A DNA stretch of 64,000 bases from Variovorax sp. MHTC-1. Its GTDB lineage: Bacteria; Pseudomonadota; Gammaproteobacteria; Burkholderiales; Burkholderiaceae_C. Positions 8,945 through 19,828 of this stretch are shown one piece after another; position 1 is the first letter of the stretch, and every line of letters begins with the position of its first letter. The notes under the pieces were generated by a model. It was not told the DNA's origin. It made no database searches and was given only the letters and a program-made list of their open reading frames with translations. The stretch lies in contig NZ_RWKI01000009.1 in assembly GCF_003984645.1 (NCBI RefSeq), forward strand, positions 1 to 64,000, read 5' to 3'. Made by a program: the position numbers and the translations under genes.

Positions 8945-10243
8945 ATGCAAGAGCAAACAAGCCCTGCGCCTCGCCCGTTCTGGCACCGCCTGAACACTTT
9001 TTTTGCTTTTCCCTTCCAGCTCCAGCCGCTCGGCTACGCGGTGCTGCTGGCGCTCAGCAGCCTGCTCTTTCACGTGCTGTTCTTCCTGCCGCAGGCGCTG
9101 GGCCTGCTGCTGGTGGAGCTCGGCATCATCCTGGCGGCCAGCCGCTACGGCTTCAAGGTGATGGCGCTCGGCGCGCGCGGCATCGTGCGCGCGAGCGACT
9201 TCCCGCGCAGCCTCGAGGACGAGTGGACGAACCTGCCTTGGAAGCTGTTCGCACTCCTGATCCTGCAGGGCATCGTGGCCGGCCTCGTGGGCGCCTGGAG
9301 CCCGGCGCTGGGCTACGTCGCGCTCTTCGTGCTCTCGTTCACGCTGCCTGCCACCACGATGGTGCTGGTGCAGTCGGGCAGCTTCTGGCAGGCGCTGAAT
9401 CCGGGTTATGTGTGGGAAACGATCCGCGCGGTCGGCTGGCCTTATGCGCTGCTGTGCGTCTTCTTGTTCCTGCTGAACTCGGGTGCGCAAATCGCCATCG
9501 TCATGCTGCTGCCGGTGATGAGCGGCTGGTTCGCGCTGCCGGCGATCAACTTCGTGATGATCTATTTCGGCTGGGTCATGGCCAGCCTGCTGGGCTACGT
9601 GATGTACCAGAACCATGCGGAGCTCGGCATCGACCTCTTGCCCGGCGCCGGCGCCGACGACCGCGCGCCCGACACCCGCACGCCGGCGCAGGTCGCCCAG
9701 CAGATCACCGACTCGCTGGTCGCCCAGATGGTGACCGACGGCGACATTGCCGGCGCGCTGGCGCTGGCCTACGAAGAGCAGCGCACGCAGCCGGAGGACC
9801 TGGTCGCGCAGCGCCGCTACCACCGCATCCTGCTGCTGGCGCCGGACAAGACGGCCACGCTGCTGGACCATGGGCGGCGGTTGATCGCGATGCTGCTGGC
9901 GCGCGATCTCGCCTCGGAGGCGCTCAAGGTCTACAAGGCCTGCCGCGAAAAGGACGCCGGCTTCGTGCTCGAAGATCCGCTGGGCACGATGGCGCTGGCG
10001 CGTGCCGAGTGGCGCAACGGCGAGGCGAAGGCATCGCTGGCGCTGCTGTCGGGCTTCGACAAGCGCTTCCGCGGGCATACCGCGATTCCGCAGGCCTACG
10101 AGCTGGCCGCGCGCGTGCTGGTGCAGGGCCTCGACCGGCGCGACATGGCGCAGCCGATCCTGACGACGCTGGAAGCGCGCTATCCCGAGAGCGAGCAGAC
10201 GCAGGAGGTGCGCTGGCTGCTGCGGGAGGTGCCGCAGGGATGA
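8945..10243 (+). CDS. Multi-spanning membrane protein with TPR-like C-terminal region
   Basis: A 432-residue protein starting MQEQTSPAP at ATG 8945. The first half contains about six hydrophobic segments (for example GYAVLLALSSLLFHVLFFL and YALLCVFLFLLNSGAQI). It is probably an integral inner-membrane protein of the uncharacterised type annotated in Burkholderiales. The second half (after about residue 240) is soluble, helical and tetratricopeptide-like, with repeated Ala/Leu-rich helix pairs (GDIAGALALAYEEQ, DLASEALKVYKACREK). Function is unknown. It converges with a rhomboid gene that also ends in a TPR-like tail, separated by a palindromic repeat. The 174 bases between 8770 and 8945 must hold the divergent promoters; a TATACT is present there but no convincing -35. 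Confidence 0.72.
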   Translation: MQEQTSPAPRPFWHRLNTFFAFPFQLQPLGYAVLLALSSLLFHVLFFLPQALGLLLVELGIILAASRYGFKVMALGARGIVRASDFPRSLEDEWTNLPWKLFALLILQGIVAGLVGAWSPALGYVALFVLSFTLPATTMVLVQSGSFWQALNPGYVWETIRAVGWPYALLCVFLFLLNSGAQIAIVMLLPVMSGWFALPAINFVMIYFGWVMASLLGYVMYQNHAELGIDLLPGAGADDRAPDTRTPAQVAQQITDSLVAQMVTDGDIAGALALAYEEQRTQPEDLVAQRRYHRILLLAPDKTATLLDHGRRLIAMLLARDLASEALKVYKACREKDAGFVLEDPLGTMALARAEWRNGEAKASLALLSGFDKRFRGHTAIPQAYELAARVLVQGLDRRDMAQPILTTLEARYPESEQTQEVRWLLREVPQG

Positions 10244-10252
10244 CCGGTCTTG

Positions 10253-10341
10253 CTCCCTCTCCCTCTGGGAGAGGGCGGGGGTGAGGGCATGCGGCGCCCA
10301 TCACTTGCCCTCACCCTAACCCTCTCCCAAAGGGAGAGGGA
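10253..10341. repeat. Double-hairpin intergenic repeat between convergent genes
   Basis: Two small hairpins built on CCCTCTCC/GGGAGAGGG lie at about 10255-10275 and 10319-10340. The sequence between them contains GTGAGGGC (about 10281) facing GCCCTCAC (about 10307), so the whole element can also fold as one long imperfect hairpin. A short A-run follows on the plus strand. It lies exactly between two convergent stop codons, so a bidirectional terminator role is likely. This CCCTCTCC-type motif is widely scattered in intergenic DNA of beta- and gammaproteobacteria. Confidence 0.6.
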
Positions 10342-10347
10342 AAAAAG

Positions 10348-11814
10348 TCACCCCTTCTGCAGCATCCGCGTCACCATATCCTCCGGCGCGAGCCGCAGCA
10401 GGTGCGGAAGCCAGCCGAGCGCCTGCTCGCGCCGTCCGGCCTGCATCAGCCCGTTGGCGCAGAGCGAAAGCGTGTCGGGCAGGTCGGGATGCTCGGGTGC
10501 GGTCTTCAGCAGCGCCTGGCACAGCCGCTCGGCATCGGTGAACTGCTGCGCGCGCGTGAAGCGCCGCGCCAGCCGCGCCATGTCGTCGGGCTTGAGGCGC
10601 GCGCCGGGCTTGGCGTGGTCGAGGTAGGTCTTGTAGCTCGCATGCTGCAATTCCAGCGTGACCAGGTCCTGCGGCTTGAGCCGGAAGATGCGGTGCGCCG
10701 CGCGATGAAAGTCTTCGCCGGCCGGCCAGAGCTTCGCGGTGTTGAACCAGGCGCGCAGGGTGTCGGCGTCGTCGGGCTCGAGTTGCGCGGCCGCGCGCCA
10801 TTCGGCACAGGCCGCTTCGAACTTCATCTCGCCTGCGAGACGGCGCGCCGACGCGACGTGCTGTGCAAAGGCGTCCGGTGTTTTCGAAGCCGGCGCCTCG
10901 GGCAACTGAAGCCGGCGCCAGCGCATCGCGGCGGCCATCAGCAGGGCGCCCGTCAGCAGACCACCCAGGTGCGCCATGTAGGCAATGCCCTGGCCGCCGA
11001 CGAAATGCTGCAGCAGCTCGTTGGCGATCCAGGCCGGCAGCAGGATCAGCGCCGGCGCGGTGACGTAGTTGAAGTAGAAGAAGAGCTGGTAGAAGAAGCG
11101 GATGCGCCGCAGCCGGTACATCACCGCGTACATGCCCATCAGCGCCGACACCGCGCCCGATGCGCCGAGGCCGTAGCTGCCCTTGCCCGCATAGGCCCAG
11201 GCGGCCAGCGCCGACGCGCCGACCGCGCCGAGCAGATAGAAGCTGAGATAAAGGCCGCGGCCCAGCGCGAGCTCGACCGAGAAGCCGAACAGGAACAGGA
11301 AGAGCATGTTGCCCAGCAGGTGGCCGGTGCTGCCGTGCAGGAAGGCCGAGGTGATCCAGGTCCAGGGCTCGAAAGCGGCATCCTTGTTGTGGTCCTGCGA
11401 CCAGCGCGTGGTGAACGGCGCGGGCAGCTGGGTCTCGTACTGCTGCCGGTCGCGCTTCCACTCGGCGTACTGCGGATGCGCGGGCGTGATCACCGCATCG
11501 CCGCGCAGCTTCTTCAGAAAATCCTTCTCCTGCTGCAGGCCTTCGAGCAGGGGCTCGAATTCGCCGCGCGCCAGCAGCCGCCTCGCCGCCGGCGCGTTCG
11601 CCGAGCGGGTTTCCTGCAGCCACGCGACGAAGGGCGGCAGCTCCAGCTTGGGCAGCACGCTTTGCACATAGAACTGCGCAGCGCGCTGCTCCGCCTTGTC
11701 TTCGGCACGCTGCGGTCCCCAGAACACCAGCATGTTCACGAAAATCAGGAGCACGGTCATCCATGGCGGGTTGCGCCAGGTCGGCCGGCTCTCGAGCGGG
11801 ATCGCGTAGAACAA
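10348..11814 (-). CDS. Rhomboid-family intramembrane serine protease with TPR-like tail
   Basis: A 488-residue protein. The catalytic core shows HLLGN in TM2 (near residue 165), GLGASGAVSALMG with the catalytic Ser near residue 219, and AHLGG with the catalytic His near residue 282. This is the Ser-His dyad of rhomboids, which cut transmembrane substrates within the membrane. Two additions are unusual for a minimal rhomboid: about 115 soluble residues between TM1 (VLLIFVNMLVFWG) and the core, and a C-terminal helical TPR-like region after about residue 310. The start is TTG 11814, since a stop precedes it in frame; an ATG 54 bases later would remove only 18 residues. It is probably the last gene of the GT2-uxs-ugd unit, 15 bases after ugd. 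Confidence 0.85.
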   Translation of the reverse strand: MFYAIPLESRPTWRNPPWMTVLLIFVNMLVFWGPQRAEDKAEQRAAQFYVQSVLPKLELPPFVAWLQETRSANAPAARRLLARGEFEPLLEGLQQEKDFLKKLRGDAVITPAHPQYAEWKRDRQQYETQLPAPFTTRWSQDHNKDAAFEPWTWITSAFLHGSTGHLLGNMLFLFLFGFSVELALGRGLYLSFYLLGAVGASALAAWAYAGKGSYGLGASGAVSALMGMYAVMYRLRRIRFFYQLFFYFNYVTAPALILLPAWIANELLQHFVGGQGIAYMAHLGGLLTGALLMAAAMRWRRLQLPEAPASKTPDAFAQHVASARRLAGEMKFEAACAEWRAAAQLEPDDADTLRAWFNTAKLWPAGEDFHRAAHRIFRLKPQDLVTLELQHASYKTYLDHAKPGARLKPDDMARLARRFTRAQQFTDAERLCQALLKTAPEHPDLPDTLSLCANGLMQAGRREQALGWLPHLLRLAPEDMVTRMLQKG

Positions 11815-11829
11815 GGCTAGGGCCCGGCC

Positions 11830-13203
11830 CTAGAGGCTGTTGCGCCCGATGCCCTGGTAGACCACGCCCGCTTCCTTCATGGTGGTCGGCTCGTAGAGAT
11901 TGCGGCCGTCGAAGATCATCGGCGACTTCATCAGCGTCTTGAGCCGCTCGAGGTTCGGGCTGCGGTAGGCCTTCCATTCGGTGACGATGATCAGCGCATC
12001 GGCACCGGCCAGCGCTTCCATCGGGTCCTTGGCCGACGAGAAGCTGATGCGCTCGAGCAGCGCCGGCGCATCGGCGAAGTCGAGCTTCAGCACGCGCCGC
12101 GTCTCGTCGACCGCGATCGGGTCGTGCGCCACCACCCGCGCGCCGGCGCGCAGCAGCGCGTCGATCACCACGCGGCTCGGCGCCTCGCGCATGTCGTCGG
12201 TGTTGGGCTTGAAGGCCAGGCCCCAGAGCGCGAAGGTGCGGTCGCTGAGGTCGGGGCCGAAGCGCTCCAGCACCTTGCGAGTCAGCACGCGCTTCTGCTC
12301 GTCGTTGACCGCTTCCACCGACTCGAGCACGCGCAGCGCCTGCCCGTTGTCGCGCGCGATGCGCGTCAGCGCCTGGATGTCCTTCGGGAAGCAACTGCCG
12401 CCGTAGCCCGTGCCCGCGTACAAGAAGCTGTAGCCGATGCGCGGGTCGGAGCCGATGCCCTGGCGCACCGCCTCGATATCGGCGCCCACGCGGTCGGCCA
12501 GGTTGGCCAGCTCGTTCATGAAGCTGATGCGGGTGGCGAGCATCGCGTTGGCCGCGTACTTGGCAAATTCGGCGGACTTCACATCCATCACGCGCGTGCG
12601 CTCGTGGTTGCGGTTGAAGGGCGCGTAGAGCCTGCGCATCTCGGCCAGCGCTTCGCGGCCGGTCTCGTCGTCGGTGTAGCCGATGACGATGCGGTCGGGC
12701 CGCATGAAGTCCTCGACCGCTGCGCCTTCCTTCAGGAACTCGGGGTTGCTCACCACCGAGAAGCGCAGGTCGGCGCGCCCGCGCTTGTCGAGCTCTTCCT
12801 GGATCACGGCCGTGACCTTGTCGGCCGTGCCCACCGGCACCGTCGACTTGTCGACCACGACCTTGAAGCCGTTCATGTACTTGCCGATGTTGCGCGCCGC
12901 GGCCAGCACGTACTGCAGGTCGGCGCTGCCGTCCTCGTCGGGCGGCGTGCCGACGGCGATGAACTGGATGTCGCCATGCGCGACCGAGGCTTCGATGTCG
13001 GTCGAGAAGGCGAGCCGCTTCGCCGCCACGTTCGATTCGACGAGCTCGCCGAGGCCGGGCTCGTAGATCGGGATGCCGCCCTCGTTGAGCGTCGCGATCT
13101 TGCGCGGATCGACGTCGAGGCAGAACACGTTGTTGCCGATGTCCGCCAGGCAGGCGCCGGTGACGAGCCCGACGTAGCCGGTGCCGATGATGGAGATATT
13201 CAT
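11830..13203 (-). CDS. ugd: UDP-glucose 6-dehydrogenase
   Basis: A 457-residue protein of typical length. It carries the N-terminal NAD-binding GTGYVG motif (residues 7-12), the TVPVGT segment, NPEFLKEG, and the catalytic GGSCFPKD with the nucleophilic Cys at residue 271. It oxidises UDP-glucose with two NAD+ to UDP-glucuronate in the cytoplasm. The preceding gene in the operon, four bases upstream, encodes the UDP-glucuronate decarboxylase that consumes this product, so the two genes together make UDP-xylose. UDP-glucuronate may also feed exopolysaccharide or LPS synthesis. Confidence 0.95.
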   Translation of the reverse strand: MNISIIGTGYVGLVTGACLADIGNNVFCLDVDPRKIATLNEGGIPIYEPGLGELVESNVAAKRLAFSTDIEASVAHGDIQFIAVGTPPDEDGSADLQYVLAAARNIGKYMNGFKVVVDKSTVPVGTADKVTAVIQEELDKRGRADLRFSVVSNPEFLKEGAAVEDFMRPDRIVIGYTDDETGREALAEMRRLYAPFNRNHERTRVMDVKSAEFAKYAANAMLATRISFMNELANLADRVGADIEAVRQGIGSDPRIGYSFLYAGTGYGGSCFPKDIQALTRIARDNGQALRVLESVEAVNDEQKRVLTRKVLERFGPDLSDRTFALWGLAFKPNTDDMREAPSRVVIDALLRAGARVVAHDPIAVDETRRVLKLDFADAPALLERISFSSAKDPMEALAGADALIIVTEWKAYRSPNLERLKTLMKSPMIFDGRNLYEPTTMKEAGVVYQGIGRNSL

Positions 13204-13207
13204 GGGT

Positions 13208-14179
<972 letters not shown>

Positions 14180-14205
14180 GCTGCGAAATCACTCCGTAAG
14201 AAAAA

Positions 14206-15057
14206 TCAGTTGAACCGTTGGGGTATCTGCGTGCTGCGCTGCTCGTACATCTTCGCGTCGACCAGCATGCGGAACCACAATGCCTGGAAAAAAGCGAAGT
14301 AGAAGCCGGTCGTGCCGTCCAGAAAGCCAAGCCGGAAGACGTAGCGGTAGACGAAATAGCTCAGCGAGCGCAGGCCGGTCGGCAGCTTGTAGTACAGCTC
14401 CTTGATGAAGCGCGTGCGTTCCCGGGCGTCGCCCATCAGCCGCGGCTGCAGCACGTTGTCGCCGCCTACGCGGGGGCCGAGCTTTTCCTTCGCCTCGGCA
14501 TCGCTCCAGCGGTTGTGGCTCGCGATCCAGTCGCTGAGCCGGGCCGAATTCTTGTCGTGCATGAAGCCGTTGAGGCGGCCGGGCGTCGCCGAGCTGATGA
14601 AGTGCTGGTCGTAGAGCCGCGATTCGCAGCGCCCGGTGCCCGAGCGGAACAGCCGCAGGTGCCACGGATTGACGCCGGAAAAGCGCAGCATCTTGCCCAT
14701 GAAGTAGTCGCGCCGGCGCAGCAGGTAGGCATCGAAGCGCGGCGTGCCCGACAGAAGGGCCTTGATCTCGTCGACCGCCTGCGCGTCCAGCACCTCGTCG
14801 GCGTCGAGATGCAGCTGCCAGCTGTAGGAGGCCTCGACCTGCGCGATCGCCCAGTTGCGCTGGTCGCTGTAGTTGGAGAAGGGCCGCTGCACCACGGTGC
14901 AGCCCAGTTCCTCGAGGATCGCGACCGTGTTGTCCGACGAGTGCGAATCGACCACGTAGACGTGCGGGCTCAGCTTCTTCGCCTGCGACACGGTTTCCCG
15001 AATGATCGAGGCGGAATTGAAAGTCAGGATGACGACGACGCAGTTGGGTTTTTCCAT
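14206..15057 (-). CDS. Family 2 glycosyltransferase (WaaE/KdtX-like)
   Basis: A 283-residue GT-A fold enzyme. The N-terminus [10 protein letters not shown] is followed by [10 protein letters not shown] and the metal-binding LHLDADEVL, the order seen in GT2 enzymes such as the LPS-core glucosyltransferase WaaE. C-terminal aromatic stretches ([33 protein letters not shown]) suggest membrane association. It is the first gene of the minus-strand unit with uxs and ugd; 148 bases separate it from the argH stop upstream. It probably transfers a sugar to LPS core or another envelope glycan. Xylose as donor is only inferred from the neighbouring genes. Confidence 0.85.
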   Translation of the reverse strand: MEKPNCVVVILTFNSASIIRETVSQAKKLSPHVYVVDSHSSDNTVAILEELGCTVVQRPFSNYSDQRNWAIAQVEASYSWQLHLDADEVLDAQAVDEIKALLSGTPRFDAYLLRRRDYFMGKMLRFSGVNPWHLRLFRSGTGRCESRLYDQHFISSATPGRLNGFMHDKNSARLSDWIASHNRWSDAEAKEKLGPRVGGDNVLQPRLMGDARERTRFIKELYYKLPTGLRSLSYFVYRYVFRLGFLDGTTGFYFAFFQALWFRMLVDAKMYEQRSTQIPQRFN

Positions 15058-15205
15058 GGGATTCGGAGGCGCTCTCGTGCGGTTCGGGGCCCTGCTAGAT
15101 TGCAGGCGGCTCAGGCGAGGTGCAATGCAACTTTAGCACTACATTCTTACAACTGGGCACAAATACTGCACTGCAGCATTCGTGCCTGCGCCCGTGGGGC
15201 CGGCT

Positions 15206-16603
<1,398 letters not shown>

Positions 16604-16629
16604 GGGGTGAACCGAGGTGGGAGGCAATA

Positions 16630-17724
16630 ATGGGTTTGCACCCGAATGTTTCAGCTCTGATGCGCAACCCGACGATTTTATCGGCCACCCCTTCGACGCC
16701 GGCTCCTGCCCGCGCTCGCGGGCCTGCGCGCGTGAGGGTCGCGCTGTTCGATGCCTGCCAGATCGGCGTGGTGCTGCGTACCGTGATGTTCGTCGAAGCC
16801 GTGGTCGCTGTCGCCACTTTGTTCGTTTCGCCGGCGCCCGCCGAGTGGCTGGTGCTGATGGCCACGGTGACCGGCGGCGCCTTGCCGGCCACGCTCCTGT
16901 GGCTGCTTGCGGCCTGCTGGCTCAAGAGCTTGCTCGGCCGCCTGCCGCGCGCGGCGCAGTACGCGGCCGGCGCTTCGCTCGGCGCCATCTCCGCGCTGTA
17001 CGGCTGCGGCCTGCTGCGGCTGACCGGGGTGCTCGGCAGTGCGCCCTGGCTCGCGAGCGCCCTGGCCGGCGCGATGTTCGCCGCGCTGGTGATGGCCGCG
17101 CTGGTGCTGCGCGCGCGCGGCCAGACGCCGGCGGCCATGACGGCGCGGCTCGAAGAGCTGCAGTCGCGCATCCGGCCGCACTTTCTCTTCAACACGCTCA
17201 ACAGCGCCATCGCGCTGGTGCGCGAGGAGCCGGCCAAGGCCGAGGCCATGCTGGAAGACCTGAGCGAGCTGTTCCGCCAGGCGCTGGCCGATCCGGGCGA
17301 ATCGGTCACGCTGGCCGACGAGATCGCGCTGGCCGAGCGCTATCTCGCGATCGAGCAGGTGCGCTTCGGCGAGCGGCTGCGCATCCGCTGGGACATCGAC
17401 CCGGCAGCCAACACCGCGCGCCTGCCGCCGCTCCTGCTGCAGCCGCTGGTCGAGAACGCGGTCAAGCACGGCGTCGAGCCGAGTCCAGCGGGCGCCAAGA
17501 TCCGCATCCGCACCGAGCGCCGCGGCGGCATGGCGGTGATCGAAGTGGTCAACAGCCTGCCGCCGCTGCGGTGGGCCGACGAGCCCTTGCCGCGCGGGCA
17601 CGGCATCGCGCTGGCCAACGTGCGCGATCGGCTGCGCCTCCTGCACGACATGCAGGCGCAGTTCAGCGCCGGCATGGACCAGAAGAGCTACCGCGTCCGC
17701 ATTGCCATTCCTGCCGAAGCCTGA
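16630..17724 (+). CDS. LytS/AlgZ-type sensor histidine kinase
   Basis: A 364-residue protein from ATG 16630; ATG 16660 and GTG 16732 are alternative starts, the latter just before the conserved [12 protein letters not shown]. Several N-terminal hydrophobic segments are followed by the His_kinase domain with [12 protein letters not shown] (phospho-acceptor His near 184) and an ATPase N-box [12 protein letters not shown]. The G-box is [13 protein letters not shown]. This resembles AlgZ/FimS of Pseudomonas. It is the partner of the LytTR regulator that follows after five bases. The signal is unknown; in pseudomonads the homologous pair controls alginate and type IV pili, which need not hold here. 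Confidence 0.88.
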   Translation: MGLHPNVSALMRNPTILSATPSTPAPARARGPARVRVALFDACQIGVVLRTVMFVEAVVAVATLFVSPAPAEWLVLMATVTGGALPATLLWLLAACWLKSLLGRLPRAAQYAAGASLGAISALYGCGLLRLTGVLGSAPWLASALAGAMFAALVMAALVLRARGQTPAAMTARLEELQSRIRPHFLFNTLNSAIALVREEPAKAEAMLEDLSELFRQALADPGESVTLADEIALAERYLAIEQVRFGERLRIRWDIDPAANTARLPPLLLQPLVENAVKHGVEPSPAGAKIRIRTERRGGMAVIEVVNSLPPLRWADEPLPRGHGIALANVRDRLRLLHDMQAQFSAGMDQKSYRVRIAIPAEA

Positions 17725-17728
17725 AGTC

Positions 17729-18478
17729 ATGAGCGTTCTCCGCACCTTGATCGTCGATGATGAAACCCTTGCCCGGTCGCGGCTGCGAACGCTGCTGGCC
17801 GACTGCAAGTCGCCGGCCGTGGACGTCGTCGCCGAGGCTGCGCACGGCGCCGGCGCGCTGGAGCAACTGGCCGGCACGCGCTTCGACCTCGTGCTGCTCG
17901 ATATCCACATGCCCGGCATCGACGGCCTCGAACTCGCGCGCAGCCTGGGCCGGCGCGATGCGGCGCCTGCGGTGGTGTTCGTCACCGCCCACGCGGCCCA
18001 CGCCGTGACCGCGTTCGAGCTGGAGGCGGTCGACTACCTGACCAAGCCGGTGCGCGCCGAACGGCTGCAGCAGGCGCTGCAGAAAGCCGAGCGCTACCTG
18101 AAGGAGCGGCGCGGCGCCGCGGCCGAGGCGCCGCAGGAAGTGCTGCTGATCCAGGACCGCGGCCGCACCGAGCGCGTGCCGATGTCCGAGGTGCTCTACC
18201 TCAAGTCCGAGTTCAAATACCTCACCGTGCGCACGCCGACGCGCAGCCACATCTACGACGGCTCGCTGGCCGAATTCGAGGAGCGTTATCCGGCGCGCTT
18301 CGTGCGCGTGCACCGCAATGCGCTGGTGGCGCGCGCGGCGATCCGGGCACTCGAGAAATACGACGACGGCGAGGATGCCGAAGGCTGGGCACTGCGGCTC
18401 GACGGCATTCCGGAGCCGGTGGTGGTCTCGCGGCGCCAGCTGTCGGCGGTGCGCGAAGCGCTCAAGGACCCGAGATGA
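17729..18478 (+). CDS. LytTR-family response regulator (AlgR-like)
   Basis: A 249-residue protein with a receiver domain: acidic pocket VDDE near residues 9-12, phospho-acceptor Asp58 in LLDIHMPG, and KPV switch region LTKPV near 107. It is followed by a LytTR DNA-binding domain (about residues 140-245: DRGRTERVPMSEVLYLKSE, FVRVHRNALVAR). The ATG at 17729 is preceded by the kinase stop at 17722-17724. It is probably phosphorylated by that kinase and binds direct-repeat operators. Its stop overlaps the start of the AI-2E transporter gene (ATGA), so all three genes are likely one operon. Confidence 0.92.
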   Translation: MSVLRTLIVDDETLARSRLRTLLADCKSPAVDVVAEAAHGAGALEQLAGTRFDLVLLDIHMPGIDGLELARSLGRRDAAPAVVFVTAHAAHAVTAFELEAVDYLTKPVRAERLQQALQKAERYLKERRGAAAEAPQEVLLIQDRGRTERVPMSEVLYLKSEFKYLTVRTPTRSHIYDGSLAEFEERYPARFVRVHRNALVARAAIRALEKYDDGEDAEGWALRLDGIPEPVVVSRRQLSAVREALKDPR

Positions 18479-19701
18479 CCGACCACACCGAACCGCCGCA
18501 GAAACCGGAAGAGACGCCCGCCGAGCCGCCTGCGTCCGAACCGCCCGCATCCGATCTGCCCGCGTCCGATCTGCCCGCGTCCGAGCCGGAACCGGAACGC
18601 GTGCTGCTGCACATGCCGGTCGACGTGCGCAGTGCTGCGCTGGCGGTGCTCGCGGCGCTGGCCGTCGTGTTCGCGCTGCACTGGGCCAAGACCGTGTTCG
18701 TACCGCTGATGCTGAGCCTGCTCTTGACTTACGCGCTCGCGCCGCTGGTCGACTGGCTCGAACGCTGGAAGATCTCGCGCTGGATCGGCGCCGCCGTGAT
18801 CCTGGTCGGGCTCGGCGGAGGGGTGGGCTGGACCGGCTATTCGCTCTCCGGCAGCGCCGCCGAGCTGCTCGATACGCTGCCGGTCGCGGCCCAGAAGCTG
18901 CGCGCGGCCATGCGCAGCGGCAGAAGCACCGACACGAGCGCGCTCGACACGGTGCAGAAGGCCGCCGCGCAGCTCGAGCAGGCGGCCGAGGAGAACTCGG
19001 CCAAGGTCGCGGCGCGCAAGGGCGTGGCGCGCGTGGTCATCGAACGGCCGGCCTTCAACGTACGCGACTACCTATGGAGCGGAACGGTGGGGCTGATCGC
19101 CGCCATCGGGCAGCTCACGCTGGTGGCCTTCCTGACCTTCTTCGCGCTCGGCTCGGGCGACACCTTCCGCCGCAAGCTGGTGAAGATCACCGGGCCCAGC
19201 CTGCAGAAGAAGAGAATCACCGTGCACGTGCTCGACGACATCACGCGGCACATCGAGCGCTACCTGCTGGTGCAGATCCTCACCAGCGCCGTGGTCGGCC
19301 TCGCCACCGGCCTTGCCTTCTGGGCCCTCGGCGTCGACAACGCCGCGGTGTGGGGCATCGTGGCGGGGGTGACCAATCTCATTCCCTACATCGGCTCGGT
19401 CATCGTGATGACGGCGGCGGGACTGGTGGCCTTTCTGCAGTTCAACAGCATCCAGATGGCGCTCGTGGTCGCGGGCGTCTCGCTCCTGATCCACACGCTG
19501 GTGGGCAACCTGCTGGTGCCCTGGCTCACCAGCCGCACCAGCCGCATGAACCCGGTGGCGGTGTTCGTCGGCGTGATCTTCTGGGGCTGGCTCTGGGGCA
19601 TCTGGGGCCTCCTGCTCGGCATCCCGATCATGATGGTCGTGAAGGCCATCTGCGACCGGGTGGAAGACCTGCAGCCGATCGGCGAGCTGCTCGGGGACTA
19701 G
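18475..19701 (+). CDS. AI-2E family transporter (PerM/UPF0118)
   Basis: A 408-residue polytopic membrane protein. A hydrophilic Pro/Ala/Ser/Glu-rich N-terminus (about 45 residues, with a tandem repeat) is followed by about eight hydrophobic segments, including VRSAALAVLAALAVVFALHW, FVPLMLSLLLTYALAPLVDWLERW and WGIVAGVTNLIPYIGS. The last, with its PY(I/V)G motif, is typical of the family. Some relatives export autoinducer-2 and others act in Na+/Li+ transport; the substrate here is unknown. ATGA overlap with the response-regulator stop indicates translational coupling. Confidence 0.9.
   Translation: MTDHTEPPQKPEETPAEPPASEPPASDLPASDLPASEPEPERVLLHMPVDVRSAALAVLAALAVVFALHWAKTVFVPLMLSLLLTYALAPLVDWLERWKISRWIGAAVILVGLGGGVGWTGYSLSGSAAELLDTLPVAAQKLRAAMRSGRSTDTSALDTVQKAAAQLEQAAEENSAKVAARKGVARVVIERPAFNVRDYLWSGTVGLIAAIGQLTLVAFLTFFALGSGDTFRRKLVKITGPSLQKKRITVHVLDDITRHIERYLLVQILTSAVVGLATGLAFWALGVDNAAVWGIVAGVTNLIPYIGSVIVMTAAGLVAFLQFNSIQMALVVAGVSLLIHTLVGNLLVPWLTSRTSRMNPVAVFVGVIFWGWLWGIWGLLLGIPIMMVVKAICDRVEDLQPIGELLGD
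18526..18585 (+). repeat. Four tandem 15-bp units in the AI-2E transporter gene
   Basis: Four consecutive 15-base units of the form (C)xG-CC(C/T)-GC(G/A)-TCC-GA(N) encode (P/L)PAS(E/D) repeats in the cytoplasmic N-terminus of the transporter. Units three and four are almost identical at the base level. The unit length is a multiple of three, so copy-number change would not break the frame. Confidence 0.75.
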
Positions 19702-19794
19702 GGCCGTCTTGCCGCCGATGCGCGTCTGCAGGAAGTCCAGCAGCGCGGGCTGCGACTTCGCGAAAGGTCTTGATGAGAGCTAGACTGTCCGTCT

Positions 19795-19828
19795 CAGGCG
19801 CTTGTTGTGCTGCGCCTGCTTTATTTTT
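19795..19828 (+). terminator. Rho-independent terminator after the algZ/algR-like/AI-2E operon
   Basis: The arms CAGGCGC (19795-19801) and GCGCCTG (19812-19818) are perfectly complementary and are followed by the T-rich CTTTATTTTT. It lies 94 bases after the transporter stop and immediately beside the stop of the convergent glucan synthase gene. No T-run serves the minus strand. Confidence 0.7.

Noticed and set aside
19702-19790. Minus-strand peptide FAKSQPALLDFLQTRIGG looking like the tail of a lost gene
   Set aside because: An in-frame stop lies just upstream and the rest of the frame is antisense to the AI-2E transporter gene; chance cannot be excluded.
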